A DNA stretch of 64,000 nucleotides from Amborella trichopoda (taxonomy: Eukaryota; Streptophyta; Magnoliopsida; Amborellales; Amborellaceae). Position 1 is the stretch's first letter. Every line of letters begins with the position of its first letter. The stretch lies in the NCBI RefSeq assembly GCF_000471905.2, contig NW_006498549.1, forward strand, positions 1,658,714 through 1,722,713. The letters are read 5' to 3'. This document shows, piece after piece, positions 45,488-58,891 of the stretch. The translations under genes and the position numbers were made by a program. The notes under the pieces are model-generated. The model made no database searches and was not told the origin of the DNA. It worked only from the letters and a program-made list of their open reading frames with translations.

Positions 45488-48400
45488 TGACAGGTGTGGC
45501 TGTGTAGAATTTAAGACTATAAAACAAAAAATATCTTCACTTTTTTTATTAATGAAACTGAACTCTATTTACAAGTGCCACAAAACACTGCTGTAAATGA
45601 AAACTAAGACCCTAAATACAACGTAAGACCTTTCCTTTTACTGCCAAAATAAATAGACACAATCCAAGAATAAAAACCAATCTTCCACTAACGATTTAAG
45701 TACAAATAATGTTCCTGAAAAATCACAGTAAATATGACAATATGACTGAAAAATAAAATAAACAGCCTAAGGTTACCCACGTAAGGCTTGGTACACCCCA
45801 CACCCACTTCCTTCATCAATGGTGCCACTTTGATCCTCTTGGTCTTGCTGAAATTTTACACCTAGGAAGCTTGTCTAGGCAATACCTCATAATCTAGGGC
45901 TTTAGAGAGTATCAAAACACAATTAGGGTTTGTAATAACCCTTTTAGAACATCTAGGGCATTGCCTTAAAGGCACCTCCTGTTTTCTAGGGCTGGGCATG
46001 CCTCTCTCTCTCTCTCTCTCTCTCTTCAAACCCTAATTAGGGTTTTATTTATTTTTTATATGGCACGTCATGCCTCTATAGAGAGAGAGAAGAGGAGAAT
46101 GAAGACTTTGGGGCATGGAGGACAGAGAGAAATAGGAGACAAAAGAGAGGCTAGAGAATTGTAGAGAATGAGAAGGGGGTTCACCATCTTATATAGTCCC
46201 TTAAGACCCCCCTTAGGTATGTCCATCTAATGACTCACCTTGACCAATAGGAATGTAAGAAATCTGTGAGGTGAGAGAGAATACCATATGAGTCATCCAT
46301 CCTATAAATCAGCGATCATGATTTAGGGACGAATATTAGGAACATTATCCCCTTGATATTTTACCCACATCCACTTCTAGTCCTAAAAGGATTGGACTAA
46401 TTTAAAAACTTTCTAGAACTTCCTAATATCTCTTTCAAAAATTGTTGGAAGTCAAAGATAATATAATTTGGTCAAAACCAACTCCCAAAAAATTAGGACA
46501 CAATTTTTTGTTTTAAAATGATTATCTTTAACTAACTTAAAAGCATCTTTAATTAAAATATAGCAAAACATAAGAGAAAAGGTCGGCCTTCTACCCCATA
46601 TTGGGACATTTGGGCCTCATAGGCCCCACGCCTGCCCATGAGGTGTTGCACACATGTGGGGCTGAATTTAAGGGCCCCACACCCACATGAGCCCTTCCTA
46701 ACTCATAAATTGTCAAAAATACCCTTGAAGGAAAAAAATATTGCTTAAATAAATTTTAAAATTCTGTGAAATTTTAAAATAAAACATTTTTAATACCAAA
46801 ATAAAATATCTAGAAATGGATTGGTACCAATGGGTAAAATAACTATAAGGGCAGTCCACTCTACCAAGTGATTGTGATCCACAATTGTATTCTCAAACCG
46901 ACCCAGTGAAACTCATGACCCATAGTCTCATTCATGGGCTTATTTTTGGCTTGTCAAAAGCTAGCTAATAAACAATAGAACCATAGTGAAAAGTGTGGCT
47001 ATGTGGAACTCAAGGTATTAAATTCAAAAAAAAATATTCTTTTACTTTTATTTCAAATACTTGAATTCCACTTACATGTGCCACAATATATTGCTGAAAA
47101 ATTAAAACAATGCCCTGAATACAACCTAGGATTTTTATTTTTACTGAAAATTTACAAAAAAATAAAAAGTAAAAGTGAAAATAAATAAAAACTAATGGGA
47201 AGACTTACAGGAGGATGTCTGGAATTACCCAACCAGGACTAGGTACACCCCACACCCGATTCTTTGACCAATGGTTCACATTTGCTTCATAAGGTGTTAC
47301 TGGAAATTCTTAGATAGAGAAGCTTTATAGGCAATCCTTCTTCCTCTAGGGTATCCTCTAGGGTTTTTGAGAGCTCAAGAATAATATCGAGTTTATAGAA
47401 ACCCTATGGAAACAAAACAGGCTGATCTTGGAAGTTGATCTCTCTAGGCTCAGCTTCTCTCCTCTTTCTTCAAAAAAATATAGCAAACCCATTTTTAATT
47501 CCTCTTCTTCTTCTCCTTACAAAATAAATTACTCAAAATAAAACAAGAGAGAGAAGGAGAGAGAGTATGTGACTCTCTAGGCAATAGAGAGGGTGGCATG
47601 ATCCCCAAAAAAGTAGGAGAGAGAGAGACGTGAGAGAAAAGCAAGGATCTTTGGGTGAAAAAGAAGATCTTTGGGAGAAAAAGAAGATCTTGTGATTTAC
47701 CTTAGACGTGAGAGAAAAGTGAGGGTCTTTACTTAGTGCGTGGAGGAAAGGGCAGAGAGAAGGTGGTGTGAGAGAGGATCTTTGGGAGAAGAAGAAGATC
47801 TTGTGATGGATCTCAAAAAGGTTCAAACTTGGTCTTTAAATAAAAAGAAATCTAGAAGAAAACCTATCTCCTAGTTTGAATATGATTTACCTTCTCTAAT
47901 TTCCAGCTACACCTATAAATATGAAATCTGTGTGGTGAGAAATTAATTAGAGCTATCATCCATCCCAAAAATTAGCTATCATGATTTTGGGTGGAAAGAT
48001 TAGGAATCTTATCCTTTTACACTTTGACCCAATCCACTCTTATTTAAAATAAATCCAATTAAATTTAAACTTTATCCTTTTAAATCTGAAATCAAACTTA
48101 AATATTTTCAAAATAAATATTATCTAGATTTTCCACAATATTGGGAAACAATATCTCATTAGATTTCCCATCTTTAGATATAACAAGTTTAAATTTGAAA
48201 CAAATCAATTTAAAATAAGGGGGCATGCCTATTCCACAAAAATTGGTGTGACCCCTTTTCCTATTTTAAAAAAAAAAACATTTTTAATAATATGGAGTGT
48301 CCCTTTATTTTCCTTAAAAAGTGACGTGGCCACTAGCCACTATTTCTCTTAAATAGTAGAGAAATAGTAGCATGGCCCCCTTTGTGTAAAGAAAAGGTAG

Positions 48401-48574
48401 CGGGCCATCTATTTTAAACAATATTTTAAAACAATATAAAATATTTAAAAGAGGGCGTGCCCCCTTTTTTGGGGTAAGTCAGTGGGGGAGAAGACCTACC
48501 CGAGTTTTTCATTAAAAGATGTAAAATGAAGAACAATTAACGTACAACCCTGTAATAGGGGTTTTTGCGCCAAA

Positions 48575-51500
48575 TCATGTAGAAAAAGAGGAGAAAGAAA
48601 ATTTGATGGTCTGTGGCACCACACAGTAGCACCAGGGCCAACAAAGCTCTCTTAGCAAGCGCAACAACAACCATATTTGCCTCCAGAAAAATATGTGCAA
48701 TGGACCATTGCTGCATAGAAAGTTTGGTATGACAGTCATGTGCAATTTTTTGTAGCCCCCATGGAGCACGTCATCGATTCTGAATGACATTCACAAGTAG
48801 GGCGGAATCCCTTTCAATCTAAATTGGAAAGCAATTCCTTTGATGAACCAACTGAACGCCTTCTTCAAGGGCCAAGAACTCTGCATGGTTATTAGAAGCA
48901 AATCCAAAATTCTTTGCAAAAGCTGCAATAAAACCACCCTCATTGTTCCTGATGACTCCACCTTCACCTGCTAGACCTGGATTTCTCAAGGAAGCACCAT
49001 CAACATTGAGCTTGTAATTCTGAACCTCAGAAAATGACCACGCCACCAGAATATGAGATTCTGGCTTCTGTTGACGCCAATTTATCTGAAGATTACCGAT
49101 AATGGCTTTTTCTGATAAATGGAAAGACCACTTTTTAATTTCTGCTAGTGCCTAAACATGTACGATAATCTGCTTCACAAGGTGTTCTCTCCTAATGGGC
49201 CTTGATTCAAAGACCCTCTTGTTGCACTCCTCCCATAGAAACCAAGTACTAGTAAAAAAAATGGAAGACCAGATATTATAGAGGCCATGAGATTTAAACC
49301 TGAAAAGCAACCACCACCTAAGTAACTCAGGGGCAAAAGTACCAAGGATGAACCATTTTCCAGATCTCCAAGCTAATGATCTCCATACTCCATGAGCAAA
49401 ATCACATTCAAATAATAGATGAAAGAGGTTATCATCATGGTTGCTATAGAAGGGGATAAGGAATCTAGTTGCATGCCCGGTACTGCAATAAAAAAGAAGT
49501 GGGTAAATGATTATGCAAGGCTAGCCATGAGAACCATTTTGCCCGTGGGTGACATTTAGAAGATCAAAGTACACGGAAAATAGGTTGTGATGAACATTAA
49601 TGCCTAATAAAATTCCATGCCCCTTTAATAAAGAAAAGACCATCAATAGTGTCAATCCAGACTAATGAATCCTTCTTGGGCTATAGAGGAAGAATGTAAT
49701 TCTCAACCTCCCTCCATATATCTCTCAAAGCATTAGATGCGGGAGGTGGCAAACCCAAGATTGAAGTGCTCCTCCTATAAAGTTTGAAACCCTTCTTCTA
49801 GCAATAGCCAAATCCTCCTGAATGGTATCCTCATGCAACTCTAATAATGATTGACTTGCTAGCCATGGATCCACCTAGAAGTCCACCATCTAACCATTAC
49901 TAATATTCCACTGTATATTGTCTTTCAAATGCGACAAGCCAAGTAAAATTCCCTTCCTGGCATGAGAACATCCTCTTTTTGCTTCGGCCTCCCATATAGA
50001 AGAATTCCTAAAGTAGCAATGTTTATAGAACCGAGCCAACAACGAGGATGGACTTTCTAAAATCCACCATGCTAACTTCATTCCTGCGATATTGAAGTCC
50101 TCTATTTCTCGTACCCCAAGGCCCCCTTCAGCTTGAGTGAGACATACTGTCCTCCATTTGACACGATGAATACCTTTCCTTTTTGCTTCACTGACCCCTA
50201 AGAAGTTCCTTTGTAATCTCTCTATCATATTACATGTTTTCTTCGGGAGAATAATAGATAACAGTCAGAAAACCGCTGATGCTTCACGAACCGACTTAAG
50301 CAACTGAAGTCTACCTGCATATGATAGACATAAAGGCTGCCATGAACCAATTTTACCTAGCACCTTGCCCGCCAGACCATGACAAAAGTTGTGGCTCAAA
50401 TGTCCACAAAATAAAGCTAGGCCCAAATAATGAACTGGTAGAGATCCTTCAAGGAGCTCTAACTCCCTCAGGATTCTCCTACGTCCTCCTCGTGGTGCAC
50501 CAAAGAGGAATACCTTGCTTTTAAAAGAATTCAAAGTCTGACCAGTAGTCATTTCAAACTCAGAAATAAGTTCTCGCATAGCCCTGGCAGAGGAGATGGA
50601 TGCCTCACAGAAAATAAGCACATCAAAGCATAAAATAGATTAGAGACCCCATAGTTGCCCCCTGAAGGAAAAGCCCTGGGTACCGTGCCTTGTAACATAG
50701 CACGGAAAAGCCCTGGGAACCGTGCCTTGTAACATAGCACAATCAAACTGTCTACTAAAGAAATCCATGACCAATAAGAATAAGTATAGAGATAGAGGAT
50801 CCCCTTGCCTCAAACCTCTCTTCCCTTTAAAATAACCTTTTGGAGATCCATTCCTCAGAATAGAAAAGGAAGTAATAGAAATACACAAGCGAACCCATGA
50901 GACAAATAGATCAGGAAAACCGAAAGCATGCATTCTACCCACAATAAAATCTCAGGAAACCCTGTCATAGGCCTACTCAAATCGATTTGCAGACACATTT
51001 TAGGCTGAACTGAGTTCTTATGGCAAAAAGACATGAGTTCATTTTCCATGAGGATGTTATCAGTAATAAGCCTACCTTTCAAGAATGTCACCTGCCTAGA
51101 ATCAATAATATCAATAAGAACCACTCGTAAATGATTAGAAATTATTTTTCTGATAATTTTGTATAGAACATTACACAACCCAATAAGTTAGAAATCTTTC
51201 ATCACACTGGGAGCATTAACTTTAGGAAATTGGAGTTGACTTGCTTGAGAAACTTACCTTTAGTAAAGAAATCCTTAAGGGCCAAACAAAGATCCTTTTT
51301 AATGACTTCCCGTTTGAACTTATGGAATTTGGGGCACTGTCATTTTTCATATCCTAGATGCACGCTTTTATTTCCTCCATGTTTACTTCGTCCACCAATT
51401 TGTCCTTTTGAGAGGAACTAAGAAGCAATGGTGGCAAGAACTGATCAACCACATGTATATTGGTATTACTCTCCTGGGCTAGTAAATCTTTGAAATAACT

Positions 51501-52703
51501 AATCATATGGTTTTCAATGTCCTCTTCAGGAGAAAAAAATTCCCATTCTGATCTTTCAAGGAGATAATTCTGTCATTCCTCCTCCTAACCACAGTAGATA
51601 AATGAAAATACTTGGTATTGGAGTCCCCATCTTTTAACCATCTCTGATGTATTTTTTGCCATTAGAGACTTTCCTCATGACCCAGCAGAATCTGTAATTT
51701 TTGTGTATAACTCTTTTTCCTCAGATAGAAGTGTCTCATTGGAAGGATCCATGTGTAAGCTAGCATGCAAAGATGACGTACTGATGTTGAACAGATGCAA
51801 TCGATTCTCCTACATAACCGAACACTTCCTTGTTCCATCAGCGAAGGTCACCCCTTAACCTCTTTAATTTAGCAACAAAACGATACATGGGTGTCCCCCC
51901 CACTTTGCCTTGCCTTGAATTAGAGATGATATTCAAAAATTCAAGAGGCTGCTCCCATATAGAGAAATATTTAAAAGGATTTGGACCAACCGGACACTGA
52001 TCAGAAATAGAAACCAGTAAAGGACAGTGATCTGAACTACCTTTAGGGAGTAGCTAGACTCTGTACTCAGGAAAAGATAGAACCCAGTCGATTGTTGCCA
52101 ATTCACGATCCAACCTCCTTCTGATGCAACGTCTACTCAACTAGCTATTGGACCAAGAAAACTAACCCTTGACTACTCCAAGGTCAACAAGAGCACAATC
52201 TGACATCACTTGAGCAAAGTCAACTGAATCTGGAGGTAAAGATCTATTACCCCCCATTCTTTTTAAGGAATCCAATAGGGTATTGAAATCCCCTAACACC
52301 AGCCAGGGAAGATGAATAGTTGCTCTGATAGCCCTCATGTGATCCCAAAGCTGAGCCCTTTGAGGCAGAGAATTTATGCATAGACTGCTGAAATAACTGA
52401 AATTTTCCCATTACATATCCAAGTGGCCTCAACTGTTATCATCTGGTCATTAATATCAATCACTCTAATTGAATAAATTAAAGGATTCCAAAATATTAGA
52501 ATTCTGGATCTACCATCAATTTCATTTCCAATAAATTTATTATAGAAACTCAGCTTTTTAGACCACCTATGATTCAACTCCACAGGAAGTTTGGTTTCCA
52601 GTAAGAAAAAAAGACCAAGATTATGTTGACCTTTTAAAGCCCCAATATCCGAAATTCTACCCCGGCCATGAAGGCCCCTGACATTCCAAGCAACAACAGA
52701 CAT
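48575..52703 (-). pseudogene. LINE ORF2: endonuclease, reverse transcriptase, RNase H
   Basis: From ATG 52703 (- strand): the APE-like endonuclease starts WNVRGLHGRGR, with its catalytic glutamate in FLLETKLP. Reverse transcriptase motifs follow in pieces: ISNHLRVVLIDIIDSRQVTF (about 51140), GLRQGDPLS (about 50790-50815) and, after a 37-bp tandem duplication, LCFDVLIFCEASISSARAM. There the expected FADD active site has lost two residues. HYLGLAL, SYAGRLQLLKSV and QAEGGLGVREIEDFN (about 50120) belong to the connection domain. RNase H is LNVDGASLRNPGLAGEGGVI (about 48950-49012). Several stops and frameshifts separate the pieces. The product would nick DNA and copy its own RNA at the nick; this copy cannot. 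Confidence 0.87.
50667..50740. repeat. 37-bp tandem duplication in the LINE reverse transcriptase
   Basis: GGAAAAGCCCTGGG[T/A]ACCGTGC... occurs at 50667-50703 and 50704-50740 with one difference. A 37-bp unit shifts the frame just before the catalytic motif. Confidence 0.92.
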
Positions 52704-52711
52704 AAAACATT

Positions 52712-52900
52712 TTAAGGATTCAGGTGCTTTGTAAGAGTAGTCTTACCTTCTATAGCCACCTCGATACGTTGTACCTTGTGAGAAATACCCTTCTTTTCAC
52801 CCATCGCTGATAATGAGGCTTTTTTTTGTGCTCTAGTTCGAGCTAGAATAGGTCCCTCATTAGGCATTTGGTCTAATTTGTGAACTACTAATCTTCTCAT
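52712..52900 (-). pseudogene. LINE segment upstream of the endonuclease (possible ORF1 tail)
   Basis: A lysine- and arginine-rich open piece of 62 codons (MRRLVVHKLDQMPNEGPILA...) ends nine bases before the ATG at 52703 of the endonuclease. In plant L1 elements this is where the end of ORF1 or the inter-ORF linker lies. No zinc knuckle is seen. Confidence 0.4.
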
Positions 52901-54368
52901 CCTCTCGCTCAGGATGTGATTTGGCCTTTGACGCTTCTGTGGGCAGAGGGTTATTCGTGGAGACTATTATCATAGGCTGAAGCAAAGATGCATAAGCATC
53001 TTTGATAGGAGAATCATCCATAACTCCAATATCATCCGAAGGCGTGCCCCCCCCTTGTTCAACAAATAATGGTGTGCCACTATTATGTTTTATAAAAATA
53101 AGGTGTGATCCCTAGGGTGCACGTGGTCCAACATGTAGGGCTAGATCCTTAGTCCCACATGTGTTATTTAAAGTTTTGAAAATTTCAGAAAAACCCTTTT
53201 TTATGAAAATTTACGGCTGAAAATAATATTTTAAAATTCTGTAAAATATTTAAAAATCAAAGGAACATTTATAATACCAAAATAAGATTTGCTAAGAATG
53301 GACTCGTATCAATGTGTCAAAATATGCGACAATAAGGACATTCCACTCGCCCCAAAACCATGATCCACAATTGTTCTCTAATCTAACCCAACAAAGTCCC
53401 ATGACCCACAGTCTCTTTGTAGGGGCTCATGATTGGCTTGTCAAAGTTGGATAATAAAACAATAAGACCATGATCCTGGAATGTGGATTTCAGTTCCCCC
53501 TTTAAGAGCAAGTCTAGCACTTGTCACTACTATGTAAAAGGGGCTCTCTCAATACACATGTACATGTGTCCCTCTAAAAGGCTACTTCCTATGCGGGTGT
53601 TATGTGTGCATGTCGTGCAGAAGTTTGTTGAGGATTTAGCCTTTGCTCTCACAGGCTTACAATCGCACATAGGAGATCACACAGTTCTCCTGGACTACAA
53701 ACATGATCCCTTGGCGTCGCTCCGACCTCAACAAGGGATGACCCACTCTAAACCTTTATTGGTTATGCGGCATACCCAGGGCTAAGAATTTTGGATATAA
53801 CTAGGGCCATAAACCGTCGAACCCTTGTTTAGTCAACACACACACTCCCACTGAAATCCATATTCTACTATACATCATTTTTACAAGCTCTCTAGGCCTT
53901 TAAGGGCCACAAAACCCAACACATAGTCCTAAAATGTGGGTTATAGTTCTCCCCTCCCCCAAGAGCAAGCCAAGCACATATCACTATAGTGCAAGGGAGA
54001 ATCTCTCTAGGCACATGTACACGTATTTCTCTATAGGGTTGCTTTCTGATAGTGCAATTGTCATATTACATGCGGAAGTTTGTTAAGCATTTTGTTCTTG
54101 CTCTCACAGGCCTACATCCATACACAGGAGTCCACATAGCTATCCTATCCTACCAATTATCCTTGGGCATCTCTCCAACTTCAACAAGGGTTGACCCTCT
54201 ATAAACCCTTTTTGATAGTGCCACATGCTTAGGGATAAGGGCTTTGGATATGACCAAGACCATTGACTGCCTAACCTTTAGTCAGCACACTCTCCTATTG
54301 AAGTGTATAATCCTTAATAAATGATGTTTACAAGCTCTCAGGGCCTTGAAAGGCCACAAACCGGAACA

Positions 54369-56029
54369 ATTCGCCCTAAAAAAAAAACCTCTAGGTGCCA
54401 ACAAGCCCTCTATCCCATCCAAAATTAAATTCCTTGCCTGGGTTGCAAGGGGTTAGGCAACCTCATAAAAAATTAAAAAAAAAAAGAGTCTAAAACTAGA
54501 CCCTAGAATACTTTGTCAACATCCCAACCATTTTTTATACCCAGCTAGAGTACCTAACCTCTAACAAATTAGGTCAATCTGGGGTTGGAGACCTTGTGCT
54601 TAGGAGCCTCTACCTACCATTGGCTCTTAAAAGAATCTAGGTCGTTTGCGGTTCCACCTCCTTGGGCAAATCCTTGGTCATTGATCAATTTTTGGTATCC
54701 CATGTCCTCTTCCAAACCTCAGACGAATTTCAGTCGCGGCTTACAGTCAGCTATGGTCCACATAGATCAGAGCTCAAAGAAAGCTGTTGTGTAGAGCTGG
54801 ACCACTCCCAATGTCTTAAGCCTACCCATGCATTGGTGGCGACTTCAACGACACTGGATGGTACTTTGAGAAACACGAGAGGTCGCATCACAATCGATTT
54901 CATTTGGTTCTCTGATTCGTTTTAAGACATTTCCTCACTTATATTCCTCTCTTTAGTGCTTCTGACACTTGATCAAGCAGCTTTGTCAACACCACTCACA
55001 AAAGTAATGATTTATTGATGAATCAGACGGATCCTTGATCTCTTAAATCTTTGATCTTTGATCTTTGATCTCTTTGATCTTTGATGAATGGCGTGGACAG
55101 ATCTTGGCTTGGATGGAACAGATTTAGTTAAACTCAATAGATCTGGTTTGAGGAATGGTAGATTTAGGATTTTGATGTCAAAGAATATTAGATCTAGGCT
55201 AGGAAGGGTCATCTGATCATGTTTGACTTTATACAATCAGATCTACTCGACCTAGGTTGAACAAAAGTGAAAAACTATGTGGTCAAAGTTTTGTGGTCCA
55301 AGATATCTTGAGAACAAAAATTTATGAGAATCTTGGAGTATTCATGGAATTGGTGGTGGAAAATTCTCTAAAAAACTGCCCATGAAAAGCTGCCTGAATC
55401 TGTTCCTCAAGACTGCCTGAAAAAATTGGGGTATTTATAGGTCACATGTGACTATAAAGGTTGAAGCTGCATTGTTGGCAACATGTTTGGCTTGTGAGGC
55501 CACATGTTTGGCTTGTGAAGCCACATGTGGGCACATGGTGGCTTCATTTGGCCATATTTAGGCCTGATGTGGTGCATCTTGTCCCGCACTGCCAGTCCTA
55601 TACGGGAGGTCTCGTTGCCTGTGGTGCTTAGGGTCTTTAGTTTGAACTTTCCAACGGTAGCTCTGATTGATGAAAAATCAGGTCCAATGGAAAGCATCTC
55701 CAGTTCCCTGCTACATGGAATGGGTCTGGGAAAGAAAAAGGCGTCGATTTCCTAGGTGAAAATTCTAGAAAATTTGGAGGTATTTGTGGAGAGTACTTTA
55801 CTGCTATGATGGTTGTGCAGTTCTTGCATAAGCGTCTACGTTGTGGACGAGGTTCCCCTGGAATCCCGGAGAAGATTCCTTTGAGTCAAGTAAGAAAACA
55901 ACCGAATTTTAGGTTCCTACTGCGGGCCATTCATATCCCACCTTCAGCATGCAGACAAAACCCTTGTCTTCTATTGCACCAACCATTACCAAGTCGATAA
56001 TCTTGGCCTCTCCATTTTGTGTTTCTCTG
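54369..56029. other. Stretch without a recognised gene
   Basis: No domain is recognised in the open frames at 54585-54925 or 55452-55755. Features seen are TTTGATC repeats at about 55034-55086 and a doubled GGCTTGTGA[G/A]GCCACATGT at about 55489-55530. The style (short palindromic words, frequent stops) suggests old LTR material. Confidence 0.45.
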
Positions 56030-58290
56030 CACTCATTTAAGATTCAGCATGGCAAAAACCAAGCTCATGGAAATAGCCTGCCTCTTCCCACTGTCCAGAC
56101 CTATGCTAGTTGTTTGCGTTGTGGCTCAAACGTACTAACCAGTAAATTCCAATTCTACCCAGGCGAGCATGTTAGTTGATTGGAAGTGTTGATTGCTATT
56201 CTTCGGTGCCCATAAGGTTACCCTATCCAATATTCTATCTTTCCTATGTTGGTTTTTGGAATGCCCAACCCTCATTGGAAAAAAGCTTGAAAGGGATATG
56301 GGGGACATCTAACAGGGTGGGGCTCACATTGGTCAGGAATATCATCTTATTATATCAGAACGTCTGCATGCCCAAGACCCATTGGTGACCTGGCATCAAC
56401 AAGTTGGGAGACTGCAACACAACCCTCTTAGGTAAATGGTGCGGGCCACATGGCAGCAAAGAAGATCACCTGTGCCGGCAGGTGATAAAACGTTATTATT
56501 GACACAGTGGCTGCAAAACTTGTTGCCAACACTAGGGCTTCAGGAGCTTGGATGGATACCACGTATTGTTTGCAAAATGGGGCGGATATTTGAAAAAAAA
56601 AAATTGATATAAAATCCCAAAAAATAAGGGATTTGTTTGTAATGTATTTTTTTAATGTTTTTCATCATTTTGGAAAAAATTGGAAATTGTTTTGGCCATT
56701 AATAAACCATCTTTTTTGAAAAATTTCAAAAATGCCCCTGGGCACAAATTGATTTTTTAAAATCCATTTTTTTCACTAATTTTCAATTTCATTTAGATGT
56801 CTTTGTTTAATCATGCTTTAAATACACTTTTCATATTTTTTTGGATTTGTTCTGTATTTTTTTATTTTTTTGAACATTTTTTTGACAGGCTGGGACTTGC
56901 TTGGTTAGGTCGATTGAACCGGCCTGTTGACCGGTTACTCCTTATTGGCTCTTGGCCTGTTTCCGAGGCCGGTTCGAATTTTCGTATACTAGTACCATGT
57001 CCACCTTCCTGGACTTTCAAGTAGAATCAGAGTCAGTTAAAAGTGGGATGTTGGGAATTGAATGAGATTTCAGAAGAATACATGGATAGGAACACATCCC
57101 CTCGAGCTTTCTTTCCCTATTCTGTTTCTCTTCGTCTTAGATTAGTATACCACATCGCAGACTACTTTGAATTGCTGGGTGGCCAAAAAGTCTGGTTGCC
57201 CACTGCCCAAGATACAAAACAATTTTGAGTGGGATACAAAGTCTTTCACGTTTTCATAACCGCTCTGGCGGATGCAAAATGATATGGGCCGCATCCCCCA
57301 CAAGTAGCATTTTGGTGTCCTCATTTTACGAGGCTCTCAATCACTGCCCCAGACAGACTATAGCCTCTGAAGCCTGGTTCACCTCCACTCCACCTAAGGT
57401 GTAGACCCTAATTGGTTGGTGTTTTATCGAACAAAAACCTGGACGATATTCAGAGATGAGGTATCCATATACAAAACTGATGCCCCAAATGCAGTGATGA
57501 GAAGAGACCATTTATCACCAGTTTATCCATTGTAAATCAACTTCTCATATCTGGTCCTTCTTCCTTTTCTATTTGATTGTCCCTGGTGCCACCTTCATCA
57601 ACCAACCAGTTATTCCAATTCTACTTGTCTCCACCTTTCCCAAGTGCTTTCCTAATGCTATGTGGCCTCTTTTTGGGGAATCCGGTTTGGAATAAAGAGA
57701 TGTATCTTTGAGAGCAAAGAAAGAGTGAAAGACACATTGGCTCTCGTAGGGGCCTTATCAAAGCTTCAACTATCTTCTGGGGGCAAAACCGCAAAGTATT
57801 GACCTCCTACTCGTTGACAGACCTCGTCCAACATTGGAAGGAACTCATTTAGTTAACCCTTTGCATAATTTCACGATCCTCACATTGGATTCCACCAGGA
57901 ACTAACAAACTCAATTTTGATAGTAGTTCTCTTGGTGGCCTGGGAGTGGCAGGCATTGGAGGCATTTTGCAGAAATCACTTGGAGAAAACTCTATTATGT
58001 TTGGGCCTATTGGAGTAGAGGTTGCACCATTCAGAAGAAGCCCAAGCTTAACTATTTGGCCTCAAAAGTGTTGGCGAGAAATTGGGCATCAACAATTCTT
58101 ATCTGAGGGGACTCGAAAATGTCATAAACTGGTCCTACAACTCATTGCTTCTCCCTTGTAGATTGGAGCATACTTTCAATAAGATAGCTCAAATTTGACT
58201 TTCCTTAGGAGTTACCTTTAGGAACTCTTGGAGAGAGGAAGGTTTGCGTGGATTCATTAGCAAAGGAACCACATGATCAGACCTTTGCAT
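56030..58290 (+). pseudogene. 3' part of a second LINE (reverse transcriptase end and RNase H)
   Basis: Pieces on the + strand match the end of plant LINE ORF2. About 56215-56390 gives the thumb/connection region (MLVFGMPNPHWKK, then GYGGHLTGWGSH). About 57520-57760 resembles the C-terminal zinc region, with RIKRCIFESKERVKDTLALV-like text after a WSIWKER-like position. RNase H is clearest: LNFDGSSLGGLGVAGIGGIL at about 57915-57975, with decayed text to about 58290. The 5' two thirds, including the FADD motif, are missing. 56590-57010 does not fit and may be an insertion. It lies just before helicase exon E on the same strand. Confidence 0.65.
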
Positions 58291-58725
58291 TTTGAGACCG
58301 TCCTCCTAAGGACGTATTTTTGCTAACATAAGATTTTTGTACAAATCCAAGACTTCACTGCAACACCTTTTCTGTTTATACATAGCCAGATGTTTAGTCT
58401 TTTAACTGTGGATCGTGCAAGTACAATACGAATAGTTTCAGAAATTCTAGGACATTTCACATTAGTTACTAATTTTGGAAAGGTCAGGAAATTATGAAAT
58501 ACAAGCACATATAGAAGTCCGTTCTATCTTGCAAACTCTGCTGAATGCCATTACTTATACTTGGTTCTTTAAATAAGGTGATTCGATGTCGAATTGATAG
58601 ATGGATTTCTCTATTTTGCTGTGATGCACATCGAATTTCTATTTCGATTCTATTTATGCTTTTTTTTTTTTGGGACAGCTAGCTTTCAATTGTTCCTAAA
58701 CTGATTTACATTTTTTTTATTTTAG
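58291..58725 (+). other. Intron end before helicase exon E
   Basis: No gene seen. It ends in a long T tract (58711-58723) and TTTTAG, a good polypyrimidine tract and acceptor. Confidence 0.6.
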
Positions 58726-58891
58726 GTCCATCCATCATGTGTTCTGAAATCAGAGGATAGTGGATTGTTACCGGATTATGTGGTTTATAATGAACTTTTG
58801 GTCTGTTACTTAGGAATGTATGTGCAGTTGAAATGCCATGGGTTACTCCTATCTTTGGCAAGTTAGGAAACTTGGATGTCATGAAGCTCAG
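58726..58891 (+). pseudogene. Helicase exon E, frameshifted
   Basis: After TTTTATTTTAG the exon codes for VHPSCVLKSEDSGLLPDYVV, then YNELLV: the OB-fold (DUF1605) segment of DEAH helicases. At about 58801-58806 the frame jumps by +2, and the protein continues in another frame with LLRNVCAVEMPWVTPIFGKL up to ...VMKL. Related proteins have about four residues here (a T-x-R-P-like stretch), so roughly 10 bp were lost. The donor AG|GTAACA at 58891/58892 is intact and its phase fits exon F. Confidence 0.78.

Larger units (their letters stand above)
48465..53040 (-). mobile_element. L1-type LINE inserted in solo LTR C
   Basis: The element is flanked by an 11-bp target duplication GGCGTGCCCCC (48454-48464 and 53041-53051). 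On the - strand it runs from a short ORF1 remnant through endonuclease, reverse transcriptase and RNase H to a 3' end with a short A run (TTTTTT on the + strand at 48465-48470). At about 4.6 kb it is somewhat shorter than usual for plant L1 elements, so most of ORF1 is missing, probably by 5' truncation. Confidence 0.87.
46987..53921 (-). mobile_element. Solo LTR C inserted in LTR B
   Basis: Flanked by perfect 5-bp duplications CATAG (46982-46986 and 53922-53926). On the - strand it starts TGTTGGGTTTTGTGGCC at 53921 and ends ...CTTTTCA at 46987. Its own sequence, about 2.35 kb, is interrupted by a LINE at 48465-53040. It has the same layout as LTR A and the 3' LTR at 26907. Coding sequence is absent, so it is a solo LTR. 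Confidence 0.85.
45488..54368 (-). mobile_element. LTR B (long-LTR copia family), outer layer of a nest
   Basis: Its own sequence is 45488-46986 plus 53927-54368. On the - strand it starts TGTTCCGGTTTGTGGCC at 54368 and ends near ...CCTGTCA at 45488. The two parts are continuous when LTR C and one CATAG are removed, and the joined text matches LTR C over the junction (ATAAACAATAGAACCATAG, then TCCTAAAATGTGG). Net length is about 1.94 kb. The flanking 5-mers do not match (GAGGG and ATTCG), so it may be an LTR of an element whose body is lost. Confidence 0.72.

Noticed and set aside
55012..55236. 74-codon - strand open frame
   Set aside because: Generated by TTTGATC repeats (KIKDQRFK-like text).
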